From: Steinernema hermaphroditum
Lineage: Eukaryota > Nematoda > Chromadorea > Rhabditida > Steinernematidae
Assembly (NCBI GenBank): GCA_030435675.1
Contig: CM059623.1
Span: 6,102,012-6,166,011 of the forward strand
DNA: 64,000 nucleotides
Direction: 5' to 3'
The notes beneath the pieces are model-generated. The model did not search any database. It was not told where the DNA came from and saw only the letters and a list, made by a program, of their open reading frames with translations. Positions 34,635 to 45,961 of this stretch are shown here, piece by piece. The position numbers were made by a program, and so were the translations under genes. The first letter of the stretch is position 1. Each line of letters opens with the position of its first letter.

Positions 34635-36900
34635 GTCGTTGGGGAGTCGAGAGGGTCGAGTGGAGAGGGACGAACGCGCGGTTCTGGGACGGGCGAAGGC
34701 CTCACTGACGACGAGGACGTCGGCGATGGCGACGAAAAACGTCCGAGGCGCGCGGATCTCTCCTCCCCCGGCGCCGCAGATCGATACACTTCCAAAAGCG
34801 GCCTCGAGGTGCTCGCGCCGACTAATAATCCGCCTTCGGCCGTCTCTTCTTCTTCGGCCTATGACGCGCCCCAGTCGGACGCCAAAAGACGGCCGGGGAG
34901 CGGAAGTGTGCCGACATCGATTTGGGACGGGCGGCGCCAACTCCTTTCGCTTTAATTAATGCAATTTGCAACGTGGAGAGACGAGCAAGACGGCGCGGCG
35001 GAGGGCCGGGTCCCGCGCCGACTTCGGACCCTTTGTTCCCTCCGGAAACGACGCTGTGTAAATATTTACCCAACAATTAACGACGAAAACATCCGATCTT
35101 CGAGTCTTCTCAATTATCGTACCCGAAACGGACACTTCGTCGGCCCTTCGGGGACGGTTAGGACGTGAGCAAGAAGCCTCGAGACCCCGAGAACGCGCCA
35201 CTCGTGGACGATTCTTTCTTCTGGGGAAGGGAAGCGCCCAGCCACCGGGGGACAAGTAGAGTCACTCGGTGAACGATGAAGACACAGGGGCTAGGAGAGT
35301 CATTTGGCCCCGGAAGGGCGCCAGGATAGGGAAGGTGGGGGGGGGGGAGGGGGAGAAGAACGACTTTCGCAATCAAGGGGCGAAATATCTCCCTTGAGTT
35401 TCCTTGATGGAAGGAAGAAACCCTTCTTCGAGAGAGGAATAGTTCTGAGACAAACGCTCGGATACGGTAGTCTTCTAGTAGTACAAATATACTGTACGTC
35501 TCATTGTGCATTAGAAGACGATATTAGGAGTGGTTCGGGGTCGCCGACTCGATTCGTTCACAATTCGAGTCGACAACTCGGCGGTACGTCCAAACGCCCC
35601 CACGTCGATAGACAACATGGTGACTCAAAAAAGTAATGAGTTAGCGAGGTCTTCCTATTGCCTTGTTCGTAGATTATTTGAGGGGAGAGGGGTTGATGAC
35701 AGTTCATAACACATTGTACATTCGCTTTTTAGCACGTTTACTGTTGCGTGCTGACCACACGCATTGTGATCATCGTTTGTATTGAGCAGTGAAAATGGGA
35801 CACTTTTACACTGATTGTTTATTTGCATTTTTTCAACCATTTCACTTCAAGTTATTCACCATCTGGACAACTACAGACCACTTCGCGGGCAAAAGCCAAA
35901 TCTTTCATTCATAGAATACAAGGGATTTCAAGTCAAAAAATGTTGTGGTCTCATTTGCGACCTCTTTGTCTTATTTGGAGTGATTTCTTCTGGTGTCGCC
36001 CTTTGTAGACGAGCACATATAACGGTTAGATAGAGTTAAGAGAGTCTCTTAACTCTGTCTAACCGTTATCGTCCACAAAGGGCGTCACCAGAAGAAATCA
36101 CTACATAAGTAGTAAAAAAAGAATCTCGCAGCTCAAAATGGAGAGCCATTCTGGGGGCCAACTTGAAAATGTGAGGTTTCAGGCACCATTCCTGAAGTGT
36201 GCTTTATTTAAACATTTGGCCTCTATTTCCTTGAAGTAGAAGTGAACTCGTGGAGTCGCTATGCGTGCATGGTAGCTGTGAGTGAGGGCTATCTGCTATA
36301 TATCCCCATTCTCTGTTACGGTACTTAACCAATTAGAAATGTTGGAGTTAACAAAACATGATCAAATCCGATGATCCGAAAAGACCATCTTTTTGAGATC
36401 AGCTCATGTTCTGATATATGACGACCACATACATAGGTGCATTCGGTAGATTAGACCCAAGGATGCTCGTGGTTAAAAATGGTCACCGTGCATCACACAA
36501 TTAATACCATAGGAAGCCCGTACATCACTTCGCAGTTTGCCTTATCAAGGTACCAAAAAATGACCATAAAAATGAAAAGACCTCTAACATCAAGAGGAAT
36601 GCAATGGACAAGGGTCGAATCATAGTGTGGGGTGAGAGTTCACTGCACTCCACAAATCACCCATCCATTTTGCCACAAGTCTAAACATGACGAGAAAAAT
36701 GAATGTTTATCAGGTGTCCCATTTTCAATGCTCCAACCCAATATTTCTGTTTGGTCTCGCAACGATCCCAAACCGTCTACAGTCTATCTGCGTTGTCATT
36801 CGCCCCGTTTGGCATTCGCTCCTGTGACTATGCTTTGTTTGTGCCTAACGCCTTTCTATGGACCTTGTTCTTGTGTATGTCCGCGTTAGGGTTGTTTACG
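34635..36900. other. Intergenic region with a 122-nt foldback
   Basis: 2.3 kb without a gene I can support. 35980-36101 is a near-perfect inverted repeat (arms starting GTGATTTCTTCTGG, one 8-nt bulge), probably a small MITE. 35337-35352 is a G run. The right part grades into the 5' flank or LTR of the retrotransposon. Confidence 0.45.
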
Positions 36901-36922
36901 TGTTTTATTTTAATTATAAAAA

Positions 36923-36943
36923 GTTTAATTACCCAAGTTTGAG
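36923..36943 (+). other. SL1 spliced-leader sequence inside the retrotransposon leader
   Basis: Twenty-one consecutive bases (TTTAATTACCCAAG in the core, ending GTTTGAG) match C. elegans SL1 from position 2 to 22 as I recall it. The next bases are GT, as at an SL RNA donor, but the following sequence (CTCCCACT) is not that of an SL RNA. An A/T-rich TATAAAAA lies directly upstream. Confidence 0.85.
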
Positions 36944-37193
36944 GTCTCCCACTAGGTATAACTCCTACGCTCCCTCAAACATTGTTACAGCAAGACGTAA
37001 CAAATTGGCGATCAGACGATCAAGACTCCCGCCAACCCGCCTGCTCGACGTCACCGCTTCTGACAGGCCGCGATCCAAGAAACCACCGGCGTTAATTGCT
37101 TTGTGAAGAACTACCTAGGTGACGATTCAAGAGCCTAAACCCTTGTGCAGTACAGACAACTTAACCGAAGAGCCATGGTGATCGCTCAACACG

Positions 37194-38358
37194 ATGGATC
37201 GCCTGCACAATCTGCCGATTTTCGATTCAGAGGTCAACGATTTTTCTCTATGGTTCCAAGCAGCGAAGAACCGACTCATGCTCTTACCCGGCGACACGAC
37301 GGACAAACAAAAAGCCGCTCTGCTCGTCTCCATGCTGAACATGACTGCGTTTGGCCAACTCTGCACACGCTTGCAAGACAAGGACAAGGAGCTCGATGAC
37401 TGCACACCTGAAGACATCAAGACCGAGCTCACTGCCGCGTTCGAGAAGAAGAAACTCCTCTTCACGTACCGCCGCGAATGTTGGACTATGCAGCAGCCAG
37501 CACACATGCCGCTCGATGACTGGTACAAGTCCGTCACGAAAGCAGTGCAAAAGTTTGACTACAAATCATTCACCGAGGAGGAACTGGCTGTTATGATCTA
37601 CGCGCAAGGTCTACACAATCCGCAGTTGAAGGAACACCTTCTTCTGAAGCTCGCCGAACGCAAAGCCGACGAGAAGACTGACTTGGAAGCCGTTCATCAG
37701 GAAGCCATGACCAAGAACCAAGTCCGCAATGAAGTCAAGACCCGCCCAGAAGTCGCCTACTCCAGCCGGCGCAAGCCTTTCAATCAAGTCGCGGGTTTGA
37801 CGCGACAGTTTGACTCGTCCAAGAAGTCACCAGCGAAGCCCAAGTCTCCAATGCTTCCTCCAAGTCCGTGTTACGGCTGCTGTGAAATGCACTTCAATCG
37901 CGACTGCCCGTTCAAGACCAAGAAATGTCCCGACTGCCAACAAGTTGGACACAAGAAAGGTTTCTGCAAGCGCCCGAAGGACAAGCACGTCCACGCCATC
38001 GATGTCTCAAGTCCGAAGAGCAAGCGTAACGCCTCAATAGACGCGTCAACGAAGAAATATGTCTCTATCCAAGTCAATGGAGTTCCCGTTGAAGTCCTAG
38101 TTGATTCCGGATCAGACATCAACCTCATCAATGAAGACACATGGTTCGATCTCGACCAGCCAAGACTCCGCCCAGCCGAGAACGTCTTCAGCGCCTCGAA
38201 CGGCTCTTCATGTGGCTCTTCATGGATACTTCGACGACGAGCTGCAATGGGATGGAAACGTTCACCACGACCGTATTCACGTCTGCTCCAATGGACCGCA
38301 ACTCACTGGAAACCGTGCGCTTCATGCAATTGGAATGGCAGACATACCTCTCAAGTAG
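37194..38358 (+). CDS. Gag-protease region of the gypsy-type element
   Basis: Open from 37194 to 38408, though homology fades after about 38200. The N-terminal two thirds is a retrotransposon capsid-like helical region (WFQAAKNRLMLLPG, LDDWYKSV). It is followed by two CCHC-type zinc knuckles (CYGCCEMHFNRDC and CPDCQQVGHKKGFC) and an aspartic protease active site, VLVDSGSD. This part appears intact; a frame change near the end of the protease separates it from the reverse transcriptase. Confidence 0.85.
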
Positions 38359-38404
38359 GTATGCTCTTTGAACAAAGCTCCGGACTCCCCGCATCTCCAA
38401 GAAG

Positions 38405-40560
38405 CTGAACACATCCGGGCCACGCTTCACCAGAAGTTCCCCAAGCTATTCGAACCAACTCTGGGCCACAGCACCAAGTTCACCGCCAACATCGAACGGA
38501 AGGCCGACGCGAAACCTGTCTTCCGCAAGGCTCGACCTCTCCCGTTCGCCAAAAAAGGCCGAGTAGCCGCCGAACTCTAACGTTTGGAACAAATGGACGT
38601 CATTGAACCGGTCTCGTACAGTGAATACACTGCCCCAGTTGTAGTCGTACTGAAACCGTCCGCGTGTGCAATGACTACTCGACAGGACTCAACAATCAAC
38701 TCGAGATGAACCGCCACCCGATGCCAACTGTCGAAGACATGCTCACATCTCTCACTGACGCCCAGTTCTTCTCGTCAATCGACATGGCTGACGCATTCCT
38801 GCAAATACGTCAGTAGTCGGCGGTTCATCTCGGTCGGTCGACGAAGAATCCAGCAAGCTGTTAACCATCAACACGCACAAGGGTCTCTTCGGGTCTCCAT
38901 TCGAAGTGAAACCTACCACGGGAATTTTCCAACAAATCATGGACAACATGCTCATTGGTATTCCCGGGTCTCTCGCATATCTGGATGACATCATAGTCAC
39001 TGGAGTCGACAAATCCGACCATCTCAAGAATCTCGAATTCGTCCTACAACGAATTCAAGATTATGGCCTCCGTCTCCGTCTTGAAAAGTGCCGATTTCTT
39101 CTGCCCGAAGTGAAATATCTCGGTATGGTTGTCAACGCTCGAAGCATCACGACTGACAAGACGAAGATCGAAGCAATCCTCAAGATGCCGTCTCCAGAAA
39201 ACGTGCAACAAGCCCGTTCGCTCTTAGGAACGGTCAACTACTACGGCCGTTTCCTGTCAGGTCTCCATCATCTCCGACCTCCGATTGAACGTCTGCTTCA
39301 GAAGGATGTCAAATGGCACTGGTCCGAAAAATGTGAAGAAGCTTTCGCGAAGTTGAAGGAAGTCTTGTCGTCACCGCTTTTCCTGGCTCAGTTCGATTCA
39401 AGCGCCGAACACATCGTCGCTGCCGATGCCTCCGAATATGGAATCGGTTGTGCGCTCCTCCAACGTACTCCAGACGGAAACATTCGTGCTGTTGCTTATG
39501 CTGTGAAGACACTCACTTCCGCCCAACGCAAGTACGGACAAATCGAGAAAGAAGCTTATGCTCTTACTTATGCCGTTCGCAAGTTCCATAAGTACATCGC
39601 CGGCCGTCACTTCGTTTTCCAGACCGATCACAAGCCGCTCGTCGCTATCTTTGCTTCGCAGAAAGGAGTACCAACGCTCTCAGCAAGTCGCCTTCAACAA
39701 TACGCTCTAACGCTATTGAACTACGACTTCGAAATACAGCACGTCTCCACCGACAAGTTTGGCCATGCCGATGCACTGTCTCGATTCATTGCAGAACAAC
39801 GCGACGCAGAAGAAGATGAACTCAAGATCTTTCACACTTCTGCCGACACGGGAGATGTTTTTCTTCCGAAAACGAAGAGCTCGAAGACCAACACGAAGTC
39901 GATCCAGAATCTCCGCTTCCGGTCAAGCTAGAAGAGATTCGTTCTGCCAGCATGAAGGATCCCACCGTCTACCAAGCCGATGGAAAAGGTTCATGCCGAC
40001 TTTGCTGGACTACTCAACGGACTGATGTACCTCATCTTCGTGGACTCGTACAGCAAATGGCCGGAAGTTATCGAAATGAAATCCACCACCGCCGAAGCAA
40101 CGAAGACAGCGCTCTCCGGAATCTTCAATCGCTTCGAATACCCGCAAACGCTCGCCACGGACAATGACCGCAGCTTGCTTCGAAGGATTTCGCGTTCTAC
40201 TGCCTGTCGAATGGAATTCGACACTTAACCTGCGCTCCGTATCATCCTCAGAGCAACGGCCAGGCAGAACGTTTCGTCGAAACCTTCAAGAGGTCCATGA
40301 GCAAAAAATCTTCGATGGGAAGGGACGCCATCGACCGCTTCCTGTTCAACTACCGGACGACGCCGCATGAAGCCATCGAGGACAATCACTCGCCAGATGA
40401 ACTGATGCTTGGCCACCGAATCCGCTCTCCGCTTCATCTCCTCCTGGAACACCCCGACGAACAAGCCACCAAGACGAAGCTGCGCATGCCGTCAACCGTC
40501 ACCACGGCGCTCGTCAGCGTGACAAGAGCGATCTGGAAACAGCCTTCTAAACGATCTCAT
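38405..40560 (+). pseudogene. Pol region of the gypsy-type element (broken)
   Basis: Reverse transcriptase pieces run from 38405 (N-terminal finger, VFRKARPLPFAKK). Stops and frame changes occur near 38578, 38660 and 38815. An open stretch 38906-39931 contains the catalytic box AYLDDIIV and the RNase H domain (VAADASEYGIGCALL, FQTDHKPLV). Integrase fragments follow at 39980-40560 with DFAGLL/FVDSYSKWPEV, the mid-domain Asp region TLATDN and HPQSNGQAERFVETFKR, again in more than one frame. Not functional as read. Confidence 0.85.
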
Positions 40561-40616
40561 TCCGTCATTTCCCAGATACGTTCCATCCAAAATGACTTCA
40601 CCGAGCGATTACTCTC

Positions 40617-41042
40617 TAAAGGCTGGGCCATACTTCTGAGAGACAGGCTGTGTCTCAAATTTGTGTTTGCGGTTTTTAAGTTTAATCTTATCTGGCTTGC
40701 TGGAATGTGAGCTACGCGCATGAGTCGCGCATCACTCAGGAACAGTTCACTATAAAGATCACTCGAACAGGAACGGTAACTCGTGAGCTGTGTTCAATTC
40801 TTTCTGTGTCTCACGGTCTTGAGACATGAGTCATGACTCACATGGTGAGACACAGAAAGAATCGCCCACAAGTCAGCAGCCTTGAATCTCATTCCAATTT
40901 GTTTGCTCGTACACGGTGGATGAGTGATGCGCGACTCCTGCGTGTGGATCATATATCAGCAAACCACATAAAAAGAAACTTAAAAATCGCGAACAAAAAT
41001 TTGAAACACAGCCTGCGCCTCAGAAGTACGGCCCAGCCTTAA
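40617..41042. mobile_element. 420-bp MITE with TAA target duplication
   Basis: Element 40620-41039 begins AGGCTGGGCC and ends in its complement; long arms of about 190 bp pair with scattered mismatches. TAA flanks it on both sides (40617-40619, 41040-41042). A 3-bp TWA duplication and AGG-start termini fit a non-autonomous PIF/Harbinger derivative. It has no coding capacity. Confidence 0.75.
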
Positions 41043-41159
41043 GATCGGGAGCAAGGCTGTGCAAAACTCAACACTTTGCTGAATTGCGATATCTAACATA
41101 TTACATGTTGTCGTAACATATTACATGTTGTCCAACGTCCTCTGGCTTCTTGACGCTCA

Positions 41160-42140
41160 CGGTGCCTCCATCTTTTGCTGACCAGTGTCTTCGTTAAGTC
41201 ATCGCTTCATCGGGTTCGAGGTTTTCCGAGAGGTCTCTTCACAGGCGGGCGCCATTGTTCGAGTCGGTTGTACCACTTTTCCGGGCTTCCGTTCGCCATC
41301 TTCCAGGCGAAGTTCCACTTCCTTCTTCTTGCCGCTTCGTCGATGTCCTTCACCTTCGTGACGCCTCGGAGCCACTCATTGGTCCTCTTGTCTATTAGAA
41401 GGACTCCGGCTATTCGGCGTTCCATCCTTCGCTGAGCGGTCGCAAGCTTCTTACTTCCTGAAAACGTTCCATCCGCTTTGAATTCTTCTGGTGATCTCCT
41501 TGGAGTAGTCTCTTCTCAGCCTGGCTTCTTGTCCCAGGTAGACGAAAGCTTCGACTTGCTCGATTTCTTCTCCGTTCATGAGAATAAACGTGGCTGCGCG
41601 CGAATTCGCGCCCTCGAGGTACTAAAAGCCAATTAGGTGCTCATGCAAATGGCTGAAGTTGGGGCCAAAAAAACTGTAGCCCTGCGGGCGGCAAGATTGG
41701 TGCTCATCAAAATGACTGAAGTTGTCGAAAAATCTGCAAAGCTAAAGAATACGCTAAAAACGGCACAAAAACTGTAAAGAAACGCAAAGCCTTGAGTCAA
41801 AGCCAGTGTTCATCTTGAGGCCGCTTCTTCGGGACACTTCGTCGAGTTCTATCACCATCTGTTGCAGCTCTTCTTCCGTGTTGGCGATCAGCGCGATGTC
41901 GTCTGCGAAGCGTAGATTCGAGAGCTTCTGGCCGTTGATGTTGATCCCGAAGTCTTCCCAGTCGAGCTCTCTGAAGATTTCTTCGAGCGTCGCCGTAAAG
42001 AGTTTCGGGCTGATCGTATCGCCCTGGCGGACTCCTCGCTGGATCTTGATCGGCACACGTTCTTCACCAATTTGGACGTAGGACGCGGCCTGAGCATAAA
42101 TCTTCCGCAGCAGGTTGACGATCCTAGCAGGAACTCCTTG
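41160..42140 (-). mobile_element. RTE-like LINE fragment, interrupted
   Basis: The minus strand encodes reverse-transcriptase motifs (RGVRQGDTISPKLF, LRFADDIALIANTEEEL) at 42097-41810 and the C-terminal connection domain (DKRTNEWLRGVTKVKDID) at 41425-41207. They match the larger LINE at 46980-50110. Between them 41595-41807 is replaced by another repeat (see that entry). 5' truncated and inactive. Confidence 0.8.
41595..41807. repeat. Dispersed repeat R, copy 1 (GCGCGAATTCGCGCCCTC)
   Basis: Inserted in the LINE fragment. It opens with the palindrome GCGCGAATTCGCGC and contains AGCCCTGCGGGCGGCAAGA, itself a hairpin, and A/T tracts. Copy 2 is at 43408-43640. No coding capacity; family unknown, and a non-autonomous rolling-circle or foldback element is possible. 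Confidence 0.55.
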
Positions 42141-42239
42141 TCGCTTGGTCGCGTATATTCATGCTTGCCACTCCTTTTTACCCATTATTTACTGTTATTG
42201 AGACTTTCATTAACTTTTATTTTTAAAAAATTGGGCTCC

Positions 42240-43390
42240 GAAAAAAATGCGTTTTGCCATCGGCACTCGGCACCATGCTGAGAAGTCAAGCCCTAACGTG
42301 CCGCAGTATGCCGTCAAACGAGTGCGGAATCGATTCCAGGAGACCGGCGGGATCTATAGGGTGGCTGGAGAATACTGTAAGTCAACCGAATATGCGACGT
42401 TTTTTTTTTGCCGATTTTGGCATTTTCGCTTTTTGTAAGTGCATTATTCGTATTCTTCGTGTTCTTTTGGCCCGGAACTGCTTAGTACCGCTGCTACTCG
42501 TTTGCTGCTACTCAGACAAAATGGCATCCGAAGAGGGCCACTCCGTCATTGTCGCGCACCACTTGAGGGGAATGCGAATTCCCGACATTTCAAAGCTGTC
42601 GAAATTTCAGTTTTTCCAAGTCCAACGCGTCGTCCAACGTTGTCATGAGATAGAAAGGATAAATGATAGTGAGCGAAGCAAACGACTGCGCACCGTCAGA
42701 ACTGCAGCGCTGAGAAAAAAAAAGTGAAACAGAAGATTCAGTGGAATCCACAAAGAAGCATCAGGAAATTGACCAGAGAACGTGTTATCCGCCATAGTCA
42801 GAGACATTAGCTGGTGAGAAAAGATCTGGGAATCCGGTCATGCAAGCCAACCAAAGAACAAGCACTGATGGAAAAGCAGAAGGCGCAAAGACTTAAAATT
42901 ACATGAAGACGAGGTGCCTGGCACGCGGCGGGGTCCTGAAGCGAATCTTGTTTTCCTGTGAGAAAACTTTCATCGTTGAACCCACCTTCAACTCACAGAA
43001 TCGCTGCGATCTGTAGCCGAAAGGTCGAGTCTCCAGCAAGACTGGGCCGGTGAATACGGCGCAAAGAAAAAATTGGACTGCTGCGAGACCGCTCACCGCG
43101 TCCGCTCAAACGGGTGCTGTCCAAGGTCTGGAAAGAAATCACGCTGGAAAATGGTAGCGTGCATTTGGCCGTCCAACTCGTCGGACCTGAATCCGATGAA
43201 CAGAGAAATTTCGCACATTCTGGAGAAGAAGGCCTGGCGAAGACGCCAAGCCATCATAGACCCCCCGAAGAGAACTTTAGAGCAAGCCTAGGGAGAAATT
43301 AATCTGGAAACCCCTGTGTGCCTCGGCCTAGTTTTTAAGAAACGTTTTCAAGCCTGCATCAACTCTGGAGGTGACCACTTCGAGTGATAT
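42240..43390 (+). mobile_element. Tc1/mariner-type transposase remnant
   Basis: An N-terminal helix-turn-helix fragment at 42247-42370 (YAVKRVRNRFQETGGIYR) and a second at 42522-42720 (ISKLSKFQFFQVQRVV). After a deleted middle comes the DDE C-terminus at 43150-43385 (SSDLNPMNREISHILEKKAW). Frame changes throughout. The second C-terminal copy lies at 44945-45190 in reverse orientation. Confidence 0.65.
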
Positions 43391-43407
43391 GCGGATTATT
43401 TGTATAA

Positions 43408-43640
43408 ACGCGGCTGTGCGCGAATTCGCGCCCTCCAGGTAGTAAAAGCCAAGTAGCTCATAGCCCTGCGGGCGGCAAGACACCATAGCCCTGCGGGCGG
43501 CAAGATTGGCTCATGAAAATGGATGAAGTAGGCGAAAAAAACTATAAAGTTTCAGGAAACTCTAACCGACATATCTGCTGGTTGCAAAATAGGCAAATGG
43601 GCAAAAAAACTCAAAGCCTAACATCGCCAGAGACAACACA
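43408..43640. repeat. Dispersed repeat R, copy 2
   Basis: Shares with copy 1 the opening palindrome and the AGCCCTGCGGGCGGCAAGA box, here present twice in tandem (43460 and 43487), and the A-rich 3' part. Confidence 0.55.
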
Positions 43641-43734
43641 AACACACACACAGACCAACGGACCCGGTTCTCTGTTTATATATGTACAGGGTGTTCAGAA
43701 AGTTCTATGAAATGATAAACAAGCTTTTTGGAAC

Positions 43735-44290
43735 AAGCTATACTTTACTTTATTTCGTGAATCAAAAGCATTTCACCTTGCACGACACCGATAATAGACA
43801 GACAGAGGATATAACGGGCAGCCGGCTTCATCTCTGGCGTGGCATAGATGACGAACCAGTTGTTGGCGGCGCACTTCACGGGGCATGAGCGAATGGTCGA
43901 AGCTCCAGAAAAAAAAAAAAAAAAAAAAAAAAAAGAGCGACGGAACATCTTCTTCGCGGACGTTTGGGGCACAGCGGACGCTTCTGAGTTCGCATCTGCT
44001 TCGGAGAGATGAGTCCGCGGTGCAGGAATTGCGTCTTCACAGGTCTTGGTGTCCTCAGAGCGTCAGCGGCCTTCGGGATGACATCTCACGCAGTCGGGTG
44101 CTTGGCGTCGGACATCTTGTTGTCAGCGGTGGTGGGACTGCGGCTTCCGGGTGTCCCAATTCCCTCTGGAAGCCGGAAGACTCACAGATGCCACAGGGTG
44201 TGCTGTCTGACCGATTAGACGCTCAGAGAGCGAATGAGGGACCGACCGCTCGCCACCGCGACACGAATGAGACCTCTTTATAACAAGCAG
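43735..44290 (-). mobile_element. SINE-like element, family C, copy 1
   Basis: Read on the minus strand it starts near 44290 (CTCATTCGTGTCGCGGTGG), resembles the LINE 5' end over its first 130 bp (CGGTCGGTCCTC, GGCTTCCAGAGGGA) and ends in A/T-rich sequence near 43740. It has a 25-bp A run (43910-43935 on the plus strand) in the middle. Three copies of the family are in this window. Confidence 0.6.
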
Positions 44291-44299
44291 CGCATCCAA

Positions 44300-44850
44300 A
44301 TTGGGAAACAAACTTTTACGATTTTTTTTACGATTTTTACGATTTTACTTCATGAATCAAAGGCGTTACGCCTTGCATGACACCGAAAATAGACAACAGA
44401 GGATATCACTTGTAGACGGCTTCGTTCCTGGCGCGGCGTTGATGTAGAACCGGTCGTAGACGGCGCGCTTCACGAGCATCTGGGAATCGGCGCAGATCCG
44501 AAAATGGCGGTGGAACCTCTTCTTTTCGGCGCGTTTGCGGCACAGAGGAGGCTTCTGAGCTCGCATCTGCTTCGGTGAGATGAATCGGTGGTCCAAGAGT
44601 TGCATCTTCGCAAGTCTTGGTGTCCTCAGAGCGTCGGCGACCTTCGGGATGACATCTCATGAAGCGGGATTCCTGGCGTCGGACATCTTGTTGTCAACGG
44701 TGGTGGGACTACGGCTTCCGGGTGTCCCAATTCCCTCTGGAAGCCGGAAAAGTCATACATGCCACAGGGCTTGCTGTCTGACCAACCGGACCCTCAGAGA
44801 GCGACCGGAGGGAGCAACCGCTCGCCACTGCGACACGAGTGAGCATCAGG
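44300..44850 (-). mobile_element. SINE-like element, family C, copy 2
   Basis: Adjacent to copy 1 in the same orientation. The minus-strand 3' end has tandem ATCGTAAA units (44320-44345), the same kind of short tail repeat seen at the 3' end of the LINE at 46985-47010. This supports mobilisation by the LINE machinery. Confidence 0.6.
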
Positions 44851-44944
44851 AAACTTGCTTTCAGAAAATTTTCAAAAAATTCAGGGAAACAAACTACACT
44901 ACGTTATTCAGCGCGCTAACCTACATACAAAAATAACCCGCATA

Positions 44945-45190
44945 TCACTCGAAGTGGTCATCTTTGGCATGGACATAGGGCTGAACATGCTTCTTGAAAA
45001 TTAGGCCGAGGCACGCAGGGGTTTTCATACTAATTTCTTCCCAGGCTTGCTTCAGAGTTCTCTTCGGGGGGTCTATGATGGCTTGGCGTCTTCGCCAGGC
45101 CTTCTTCTCCAGAATGTGTGAAATTTCTCTGTTCATCGGAGTCAGATGCGGCAGGTTGGATGGGCAAATGTCTTTGATCCACATCCAGAG
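44945..45190 (-). pseudogene. Tc1/mariner transposase C-terminal fragment
   Basis: The frame from 45184 down to 44945 encodes LTPMNREISHILEKKAW and IIDPPKRTLKQAWEEI, the C-terminal DDE part with its catalytic end missing. It is nearly identical to the fragment at 43180-43385, so the two are inverted copies of one element about 1.8 kb apart. Confidence 0.65.
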
Positions 45191-45961
45191 GATGTGGTCT
45201 TTTCGTGTGGTCCAGGGGATGCCATCATTGATTTCGATCTATTGTATCTCTTCTCCGGCTCGCCTTTCCTCCTAAGAGTGCCACGCGGGACTTGACGGGG
45301 AGATCTGAAAGTTTGTGACAGGACTACTAACCTGTTCATCTAAATGCAGAGAGCGAAAGTGTACCACAACCAATTTATGATACACTGTTACAAGGTCAGA
45401 AGTGATACAACATAACACATGACACTATATATATATACTGCGTATAGACAGTAGACAGTCTGGGTGATGATCAATGGGTGGTGACGTTCGGTGACGCCTG
45501 ATTCTCCTCAACATACACCAAGTCCAAGACTGACAATATAGACAATACAAGGCTATTTAAAGGGTTTCACGTAGACAGTCTGTGTAAAACGTCGTGGAAG
45601 TTGGGAGAAATACATCGCATCTGCGACACCCCCGCCGGCGTGAAGTTAGTTGCCGATTGTTGCACTTGTGTTGCAGTAAGGCTTCGTTTTTTATCGAGTT
45701 GAAACTTATACACAGTCGCTGGCTTCTTGCTTCGTGCCAAGAGTCGATTTTGTAATTCGGAGAATCCTCCCGGCCTCGCGACAGACACGATACGCTTCGA
45801 TAAATCAGGCAATTTGCGCCATGTTAGTTAATTTGTTATTGTATTTAATTTGTGATTCGGCCAGGAATATCCCTGTTTATATTGTAGTTAGTTTGTATTA
45901 GGTTGGGGAATAAGTTCGTGCGGCTTTTTTTTTGTCGATTTAAAAACGATCTTTTATCCAA

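Larger units (their letters stand above)
36901..40616 (+). mobile_element. Ty3/gypsy-type LTR retrotransposon, 3'-truncated
   Basis: Coding order gag, protease, reverse transcriptase, RNase H, integrase on the plus strand, as in Metaviridae-type elements. A possible primer-binding site (TGGCGATCAGACG) lies at about 37003, so the sequence to its left may be the end of the 5' LTR. I found no second LTR; homology ends against a MITE at 40617. Several stops and frame changes between 38350 and 40250 mark it as defective. The leader carries a spliced-leader-like sequence (36923-36943). Confidence 0.85.

Noticed and set aside
36923..36943. A genuine SL RNA gene
   Set aside because: After the leader the sequence does not continue with an SL RNA-like intron, Sm site or stem-loops, and it sits in line with retrotransposon gag.
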